Origin: Armatimonadota bacterium
Lineage (GTDB): Bacteria > Sysuimicrobiota > Sysuimicrobiia > Sysuimicrobiales > JACQTN01
DNA length: 11,860 bases
Assembly (NCBI GenBank): GCA_016210785.1
Contig: JACQTN010000485.1
Coordinates: 1-11,860 of the forward strand
Reading direction: 5' to 3'
Shown: positions 7,037 to 11,860 of the stretch, in pieces
Position numbering within the stretch: the stretch's first letter is position 1
How the letters are laid out: each line of letters begins with the position of its first letter
Notes under the pieces: model-generated
The model's input: only the letters and a program-made list of their open reading frames with translations
What the model was told of the DNA's origin: nothing
Database searches by the model: none
Made by a program: the position numbers and the translations under genes

Positions 7037-7366
7037 ATGAAGCTGATTGACATGGTGAACTTCCTGTTCAGCAAGAACGCCGGTCCGTACCTCATCACCT
7101 TTGACGTGCTCTTCAAAGACGACGCGTGCTACGAGCAGGGCCGGCGGTCCGGCATCTTCAATAAGGAGACCCTGGCCCGGCTGTACCGCGTGCCGCCGGA
7201 GCGCATCCTGTCCATCTACGAGTACGATGCTGCCCGCGTGATCAAGTTCACGATGATCCGGGAGATCTCGTCCGGCGACTTTGGCGATCGCACGGTGTTT
7301 GGCTCGCAGCAGTGGGCGCCTCTTATTGACCTGGAGATCCCGGAACAGGCACCGGCCAAGGCTTAG
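7037..7366 (+). CDS. DUF4387 domain-containing protein
   Basis: A small protein of 109 residues, close to the family's typical length of about 100. Recognisable DUF4387 features are the early SKNAGPYLITFDVLF (13-27), then LARLYRVPPERI, the DAARVIKFTMIRE strand, and SSGDFGDRTVFGSQQWAPLIDLEIP near the end. The ATG at 7037 has a strong GGAGGGG about 6 nt upstream. Genes of this family often sit next to DUF1446/AtuA genes, as here, which suggests the two products work together, perhaps as subunits or as a small stabilising domain for AtuA. The biochemical role is unknown. No signal peptide or membrane segment. A 138 nt gap to the next gene, long for this operon, could hold a secondary promoter; I saw only a TTGACT-like -35 at 7399 with no fitting -10. 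Confidence 0.85.
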   Translation: MKLIDMVNFLFSKNAGPYLITFDVLFKDDACYEQGRRSGIFNKETLARLYRVPPERILSIYEYDAARVIKFTMIREISSGDFGDRTVFGSQQWAPLIDLEIPEQAPAKA

Positions 7367-7504
7367 AGCGTGTCGGCTCTGGGAGTGCACGCCGGCGCTT
7401 GACTAGACGGTGTCGCATGCACAGGGAACTGCCCGGCGCACCGGCTGCCTGGCACCGCGGCACCGAGCAGTGAATGCGAGGACAAGAGGAGAGGAGGGGG
7501 AGTG

Positions 7505-9136
7505 ATGCGTACTGACCGCGCTCGGCCCGGCCATGCGGTCCTGGCCCTTCTGGCGGTGGTGCTTCTGGGCTACGCGCCGGCGGCTCTGACAGCGCCCGCC
7601 GCGGAGCAGCCCAAGCGGGGCGGCGTCATCCGGATCGGTCTGCCCACCGACCCGGGGGGCATCGACCCACACATCCTGACTACCGGCCAGGACCACCGCG
7701 TGGTGGCCTGGGAAATCTTCGAGCAGCTCTTTACCACCGACGCCGGCACGAAGATCATCCCCATGCTGGCCGAGGGTTACACGCTCAGCCGCGACCGCAG
7801 GGTGTATACGTTCAGGCTGCGCCAGGGCATCACGTTCCACAACGGTAAGGAGATGACGTCCGAAGATGTGCTGGCGTCGCTGCACCGGTGGGTCGCCGTC
7901 GGCGGGCGCATGGGCAACCTGGTGAAGCTGGTGGCCGACACCAGGACCCCGGAGAGCTGGCTGCGGGCGGCGGACCGCTACACCGTCCAGGTGACGCTGA
8001 CCAAGCCCTCTGTGGCGCTGCTGCAGGGACTGTCCACCATCCGGCAGGGCGCCTACATCGTCCCCAAGGAGATCATCGACAAGTACGGTACGCGGCGGAT
8101 CACGGAGTGGGGCGACAACATCGGCACCGGGCCCTTCCGGCTGGTGAGCTGGACGAAGGACCAGTCGATCCGTCTGGCCCGCTACGAGGGCTACAAGCCT
8201 CGCAGCGACGCGCCGGTGGGCTACGGAGGCGCCCGCGTCCCGTACGTGGACGTGATCGAGTTCCTGGTGATCCCCGACCCGGCCGTGCGCGCCGCGGAAC
8301 TGGAAGTGGGGAAGATCCACATCCTCTCCCAGGGCCCGGTGTCGGCCCTCAAGCGCCTGCAGCAGAACCCCAACCTGGTCTTCGTCAAGGGCGCGCCGTC
8401 CTGGTACGACCACATCTACTTCAACCTCCGCAACGGCGTCTTCGCCGAGCCCAGGGATCGGGCGATGAAGCTCCGCCAGGCGGTGCTGGCGGCCATCAAC
8501 GTCAGGGAGGTTGCGCAGGTTTCCTACGGTGATCCCGCGCTCTACCGGCTGGACCCGGGCTACATGTGGAAGGAGACGCTCTGGTGGACCGACGCCTGCA
8601 AGGAGTTCTACAACCAGGCCAGCCCCGCCAAGGCCAAGAAGCTGCTCCAGGAGGCGGGATACAGAGGTGAGAAGATCCGGTTCCGCACCAGCGGCGACCG
8701 CGCCGAGCTCCTGGTCTTCACCGAGGCCGTCACCCGGCAGCTCAAGGAGATCGGCATGAACGTGGAGATCGCCGCCATGGACTACGGGTCGTACACCAAG
8801 GCCTGGTTTGCGCCGACTGGATGGGAGTTGTCCGCGCTCCAGGCCACGTTCCGGGACGATCCGATCCTGCTGCCCTTCTGGGCCTCCAGCGACATCTTCG
8901 CCCGGCCCACGCGGGAGCAGATGCCGCACCTGTACGAGCAGGAGACCCGCTTGATCACCGAGGACGACCTGGACAAGCGCCGGACCATCCTGGCGGAGAT
9001 GCAGTGCACATTCTATAAGGAAGCGCTGCACATCCGGCTGGCCGACGCGTTCGAAGTGCGCTTCGCCTCTAGAGTCTTGCGGAACTTCAAGAACACGCCC
9101 GAGATCTTCCTCTGGAACGTCTGGCTGCGACAGTAA
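7505..9136 (+). CDS. ABC transporter substrate-binding protein, family 5 (DppA/OppA-like)
   Basis: Extracytoplasmic receptor of a peptide/opine/nickel-type ABC importer, 543 residues. A Sec signal peptide covers about residues 1-32: basic start RTDRAR, hydrophobic core AVLALLAVVLLG, small-residue cleavage region. There is no cysteine, so it is probably a soluble periplasmic protein and not a lipoprotein. The mature protein starts with the typical GGVIRIGLPTDPGGIDPH and continues with YTFRLRQGITFHNGKEMTSEDVLASLHRW and NIGTGPFRLVSW, hallmarks of the family. ATG 7505 is preferred over the adjacent GTG 7502 because GGAGG (7493-7497) then has a 7 nt spacing. The ligand cannot be read from sequence; family members also bind non-peptides such as opines, glutathione and heme. 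The two permeases that follow complete the membrane part. No ATPase gene is seen in the window. Confidence 0.94.
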   Translation: MRTDRARPGHAVLALLAVVLLGYAPAALTAPAAEQPKRGGVIRIGLPTDPGGIDPHILTTGQDHRVVAWEIFEQLFTTDAGTKIIPMLAEGYTLSRDRRVYTFRLRQGITFHNGKEMTSEDVLASLHRWVAVGGRMGNLVKLVADTRTPESWLRAADRYTVQVTLTKPSVALLQGLSTIRQGAYIVPKEIIDKYGTRRITEWGDNIGTGPFRLVSWTKDQSIRLARYEGYKPRSDAPVGYGGARVPYVDVIEFLVIPDPAVRAAELEVGKIHILSQGPVSALKRLQQNPNLVFVKGAPSWYDHIYFNLRNGVFAEPRDRAMKLRQAVLAAINVREVAQVSYGDPALYRLDPGYMWKETLWWTDACKEFYNQASPAKAKKLLQEAGYRGEKIRFRTSGDRAELLVFTEAVTRQLKEIGMNVEIAAMDYGSYTKAWFAPTGWELSALQATFRDDPILLPFWASSDIFARPTREQMPHLYEQETRLITEDDLDKRRTILAEMQCTFYKEALHIRLADAFEVRFASRVLRNFKNTPEIFLWNVWLRQ

Positions 9137-9148
9137 GCAGAACGCGGC

Positions 9149-9175
9149 GCCGGCGCAGCGATTGACCGCGCCGGC
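9149..9175 (+). other. GC-rich intergenic hairpin after the binding-protein gene
   Basis: GCCGGCGC (9149-9156) and GCGCCGGC (9168-9175) form a perfect 8 bp stem with an 11 nt loop; beyond one mismatch, GG/CC pairs extend it. It begins 12 nt after the binding-protein stop and ends 20 nt before the permease start. There is no T-tract, so full rho-independent termination is unlikely. Such structures between a binding-protein gene and its permease genes often protect the upstream mRNA or dampen downstream expression; applying that here is inference. Confidence 0.5.
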
Positions 9176-9195
9176 ACCTGGCGGGAGGCGCGCGC

Positions 9196-10140
9196 GTGCG
9201 CACCTTTCTCATCCGCCGCCTGGCATCCATGCTGGGCGTACTGGCGGTGGTGGCTATCGCCACGTTCCTCATCATCTTCCTGGCGCCGGGAGACCCCGCG
9301 GTGTTGATGCTGGGCGACCAGGCCGACCAGGAGTCCGTCGCCAGACTGCACAGGGAGATGGGCCTGGATAGACCGCTGCTGGTCCGCCTCGTGCTCTGGT
9401 TCGCCCAACTGGTCCGCGGCGACCTGGGGCGCTCTATCTACCACGGCGAGCCGGTGCTCAGGATGGTGCTGAGCCGGGTGGAGCCCAGTCTGCTGGTGGC
9501 GCTGCTGGGCACCGGGCTGGCCGTGGTGCTGGGCGTTCCCCTGGGCGTGCTGGCGGCGACGCGGCGTGCCGCGGTCACGGACCGTCTCATCATGGCGGGC
9601 TCGGTGCTGGGGTTGTCGGTGCCTTCCTTCTGGATGGCCCTCAACCTGATCCTGCTCTTCTCGGTGTACCTGCGGTGGACGCCCGTCTCGGGCTACGTGC
9701 CGGTGGCTCAGGACCCGTGGGAGACGCTTCGCGCCCTCATCCTCCCCTGCGTCTCGGTGGGCATCACCCAGGCCGCCTGGCTGGCGCGCGTCACGCGCTC
9801 CGCCATGCTGGAGGTGCTGCTGCAAGAGTACGTGCGCACGGCGCGCTCCAAGGGGCTGCGGGAGCGCGTCGTGCTCACCCGCCACGCCCTGCGCAACGTG
9901 CTCCTGCCCGTCGTGACGGTGACCGGGATCGTGATGATCACGCTGTTCTCGTCGGCGGTGATCATCGAGGTGATCTTTGGGCTGCCCGGCATCGGCCGGC
10001 TGGTGACCGACTCGGTATTGCGGAGAGACTACCCGGTCATCCAGGGATCGATTCTCTTTGTGGCGGTGTGCTTTGCCTTCATCAACCTGCTGGTGGACCT
10101 GGCGTACGTCTACCTGGATCCCCGGGTGCACTACGCGTAA
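9196..10140 (+). CDS. ABC transporter permease, DppB/OppB type
   Basis: Inner-membrane subunit, 314 residues, the usual size. The start MRTFLIRRLASMLGVLAVVAIATFLI is the classic DppB first helix. It is followed by PGDPAVLMLGD and the GLDRPLLVRLVLWFAQLVRGDLGRSI periplasmic segment, then about five further hydrophobic spans (visible around VALLGTGLAVVLG, LIMAGSVLGLSVPSFW, ALILPCVSVGIT, VTGIVMITLFSSAVIIE and ILFVAVCFAFINLLVD). The EAA-type cytoplasmic loop that docks the ATPase is EYVRTARSKGLRERVVLTRHALRN. GTG 9196 is supported by GGGAGG (9183-9188), 7 nt away. It pairs with the DppC-type permease downstream and the binding protein upstream. Confidence 0.94.
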   Translation: MRTFLIRRLASMLGVLAVVAIATFLIIFLAPGDPAVLMLGDQADQESVARLHREMGLDRPLLVRLVLWFAQLVRGDLGRSIYHGEPVLRMVLSRVEPSLLVALLGTGLAVVLGVPLGVLAATRRAAVTDRLIMAGSVLGLSVPSFWMALNLILLFSVYLRWTPVSGYVPVAQDPWETLRALILPCVSVGITQAAWLARVTRSAMLEVLLQEYVRTARSKGLRERVVLTRHALRNVLLPVVTVTGIVMITLFSSAVIIEVIFGLPGIGRLVTDSVLRRDYPVIQGSILFVAVCFAFINLLVDLAYVYLDPRVHYA

Positions 10141-10244
10141 ACGCGCGCTGGCCCTGGCAGCGGCGGGCGGTCGATCCGGTCGCCAGCAGCCGCGCGGCGG
10201 AGGTCACGAGACGCTCATCATCGCAGCCCGGCAGTGGAGTGAGG

Positions 10245-11198
10245 ATGTCATCGTTGAGGCCACTGAACAGGTCTGACCCTCTCAATGCAGGGCGGGCGCG
10301 GCCACAGGCCGGTGCGGCCGGCGTGGCCGCGGCGCTGGCCACGGGCCCCGCCGTCCCCATGATGGCCGGATCGCGCCGCCGACCCGCGGCCTACGCGCGT
10401 CTGGCGCTCGGAGCGGCCGCGCTGGGATTCCTGGCGGTGGTGCTCGTCTGGCCCCAGGCGCTCATGCCCCGCGACCCGTTCGCCATCTCCGCCCCAAACC
10501 GGCTGCACCCTCCGGATGCGGAGTTCCCGCTGGGCACGGACCATCTCGGACGGGATCTGCTCTCGCGGATCATCCTGGGGACCCGGCCTTCGGTGCTGGT
10601 CTCCACGGGCGTGGTGGTCCTGGCCACCACCGCCGGGCTCATCGCCGGGGTCACCGCGGGGCACTACCGGCGCCTGGACAACATCGTCATGCGCATCATG
10701 GACGGGATGATGGCCTTCCCCGCCATCATGCTGGCGCTGGCCATCCTGGCCATCATGGGGCGGAGCGTCTTCAACCTGATCCTGGCGGTCGCCATCGTCT
10801 ACACGCCGCAGATCGCCCGCGTCAGCCGCAGCGTCGTGCTGGCCTACCGGGAGACGGACTTCGTGGCCGCCGCGGTGGCCTCCGGCGCCACGGACCTCCG
10901 CGTGGTGTGGCGCCATTTGCTGCCCAACTGCATCCCGGCGGTCACGGTGCAGGCAACGTACTTTTTCGCCCGGGCGCTCCTCACGGAGGCCTCCCTGAGC
11001 TTTCTGGGGCTCGGCCTGCCGCCGGAGGTGCCGAGCTGGGGCATGCTGCTGGGAGAGGGACGCCGCTACATGCAGGAAGCTCCGTGGACGACCATCTTCC
11101 CCGGCCTGGCCATCGCCGTGGCCGTGGTGATCCTGAACGTGGCCGGTGACACCGTGCGGGACCGTCTCGACACGCGCCTGCGCAACCTCGAGAGGTAG
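10245..11198 (+). CDS. ABC transporter permease, DppC/OppC type
   Basis: Second inner-membrane subunit, 317 residues from ATG 10245, which has GGAG about 5 nt upstream; GTG 10239 and ATGs at 10359/10362 are in-frame alternatives. The first helix (about 52-70, LALGAAALGFLAVVLVWP) is followed by the DppC hallmark FPLGTDHLGRDLLSRIILGTR, several membrane spans, the EAA loop (ETDFVAAAVASGATDLRVVWRHLLPN) and the conserved LTEASLSFLGLGLPPEVPSWGMLL. The 45 residues before helix 1 are Ala/Pro/Arg-rich and longer than most family members; starting at 10359 would remove most of them (279 aa) but lacks a ribosome site. It begins 104 nt after the DppB stop, a gap with no recognisable gene. The HyuA gene follows 21 nt downstream. 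Confidence 0.92.
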   Translation: MSSLRPLNRSDPLNAGRARPQAGAAGVAAALATGPAVPMMAGSRRRPAAYARLALGAAALGFLAVVLVWPQALMPRDPFAISAPNRLHPPDAEFPLGTDHLGRDLLSRIILGTRPSVLVSTGVVVLATTAGLIAGVTAGHYRRLDNIVMRIMDGMMAFPAIMLALAILAIMGRSVFNLILAVAIVYTPQIARVSRSVVLAYRETDFVAAAVASGATDLRVVWRHLLPNCIPAVTVQATYFFARALLTEASLSFLGLGLPPEVPSWGMLLGEGRRYMQEAPWTTIFPGLAIAVAVVILNVAGDTVRDRLDTRLRNLER

Positions 11199-11219
11199 AT
11201 TCGCGGCAGGAGGAACACA

Positions 11220-11860
11220 ATGGCCATCTTCGTCGGATTCGACATCGGCGGCACCTTCACCGACTTTGCCATGCTGGATCAGCAGGAAGGGCAGTGGCGG
11301 TTTACCAAAGTGCGGACCACACCCCAGGACCGGGCGGCGGCCTGCCTGGAGGGCGTGGACACGCTGCTGGCGGAGGCGCAGCGCCCCGCAGGCACCGTGG
11401 GCTACATCGCCCACGGCAGCACCGTGGTGACCAACACCATCATCGAGCGCAAGGGCGCGAAGACCGCGCTCATCACCACGCGGGGCTTCCGGGACGTGCT
11501 GGAGATCCGCCGCCAGGTGATGCCGCACCGCTACGACGTGCGAGTGCTGAAACCCGCGCCGCTGGTCCCCAGGTTGCTCCGGCTGGAGGTCGGCGAGCGG
11601 GTGCTGGCCGACGGGAGCGTCGAGCAGCCGTTGAACGAAGACGACCTGCGTGAGATCCTCGACCAACTGCGCGCGCAGGGGATCGCATCGCGGGCCATCA
11701 GCTTCCTGCACAGCTACGCCAATCCGGCCAACGAGGACCGCGCCGCCGCGGTGGCCGCGGCAGCCGGGGACTGGTACGTGTGCGCCTCTCACGAGGTGAT
11801 GAACGAGTTCCGGGAGTACGAGCGGACCAGTACGACGGTGGCCAACGCCTACGTGGCACC
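11220..11860 (+). CDS. hyuA: Hydantoinase A / oxoprolinase family protein, 3' end cut by window edge
   Basis: HyuA is the ATP-binding subunit that partners HyuB; 213 codons are visible of the usual 680-720. The N-terminal Hydant_A_N domain shows GFDIGGTFTDFAML (6-19), the phosphate-binding loop of the ASKHA fold, then HGSTVVTNTIIERKGAKTALITTRGFRDVLEIRRQ (65-99), the YDVRVLKPAPLVPR segment, a VGERVLADGSVEQPLNEDDL stretch, and FREYERTSTTVANAYVA at the edge, where the main hydantoinase domain begins. ATG 11220 has an excellent AGGAGG (11208-11213) at 6 nt. In most clusters hyuA directly adjoins hyuB; here AtuA, DUF4387 and transporter genes lie between, but same-strand order and short gaps suggest one regulon. 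It is the only HyuA in the window, so it may serve both HyuB copies; another could lie downstream. Confidence 0.93.
   Translation, partial: MAIFVGFDIGGTFTDFAMLDQQEGQWRFTKVRTTPQDRAAACLEGVDTLLAEAQRPAGTVGYIAHGSTVVTNTIIERKGAKTALITTRGFRDVLEIRRQVMPHRYDVRVLKPAPLVPRLLRLEVGERVLADGSVEQPLNEDDLREILDQLRAQGIASRAISFLHSYANPANEDRAAAVAAAAGDWYVCASHEVMNEFREYERTSTTVANAYVA

Noticed and set aside
7365..7380. Hairpin AGAGC-GTGTCG-GCTCT just after the DUF4387 stop, considered as a terminator.
   Set aside because: Only a 5 bp stem and no T-tract; too weak to call.
7399..7427. TTGACT box in the gap before the binding-protein gene, considered as an internal promoter.
   Set aside because: No acceptable -10 box at 16-18 bp spacing.
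7403..9031. Long minus-strand frame (542 codons) opposite the binding-protein gene.
   Set aside because: Shadow frame without domain signatures; the plus-strand gene has signal peptide, family motifs and ribosome site.
10248..11792. Long minus-strand frame spanning dppC-type and hyuA genes.
   Set aside because: It crosses two well-supported plus-strand genes and has no family resemblance.

Overview
The window is a high-GC bacterial accessory-metabolism locus. Codons are strongly G/C-ending, Shine-Dalgarno sites are purine-rich, GTG starts are frequent, and neighbouring genes overlap by 4 bp (GTGA, ATGA). The sequence does not fix the phylum. The solute-binding protein has a Sec-type signal peptide with no lipobox cysteine, which argues mildly against a typical monoderm Gram-positive.

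Layout. Positions 1-1827 (minus strand) hold a GntR/FCD transcription factor followed by a major facilitator superfamily (MFS) transporter that runs off the left edge. Positions 1828-2155 are a divergent control region, visibly richer in A/T than its flanks. It carries two near-identical copies of an 18-19 bp element, one at each end, a third half-site, a perfect 16 bp palindrome, and a symmetric pair of TTGACA-type promoter elements. Positions 2156-11860 (plus strand) hold a collinear gene series: two tandem HyuB paralogues, an AtuA-family (DUF1446) protein, a small DUF4387 protein, a family-5 periplasmic binding protein, two DppB/DppC-type permeases, and the N-terminal third of a HyuA protein that runs off the right edge.

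How the genes may work together. HyuA and HyuB families form two-subunit, ATP-dependent enzymes. Known examples open cyclic imides or lactams (5-oxoprolinase, N-methylhydantoinase, caprolactamase) or carboxylate ketones (acetone and acetophenone carboxylases). With a peptide/opine-type ABC importer, an MFS carrier, an FCD regulator (a class that usually senses organic acids) and the AtuA + DUF4387 pair, the locus reads as an inducible uptake-and-catabolism module for a small organic, possibly cyclic amide or keto, compound. The substrate cannot be read from sequence, and AtuA and DUF4387 have no settled biochemical role, so this is the most likely place for undescribed biology here. No ABC ATPase gene, tRNA, rRNA, CRISPR array or mobile element is visible in the window.
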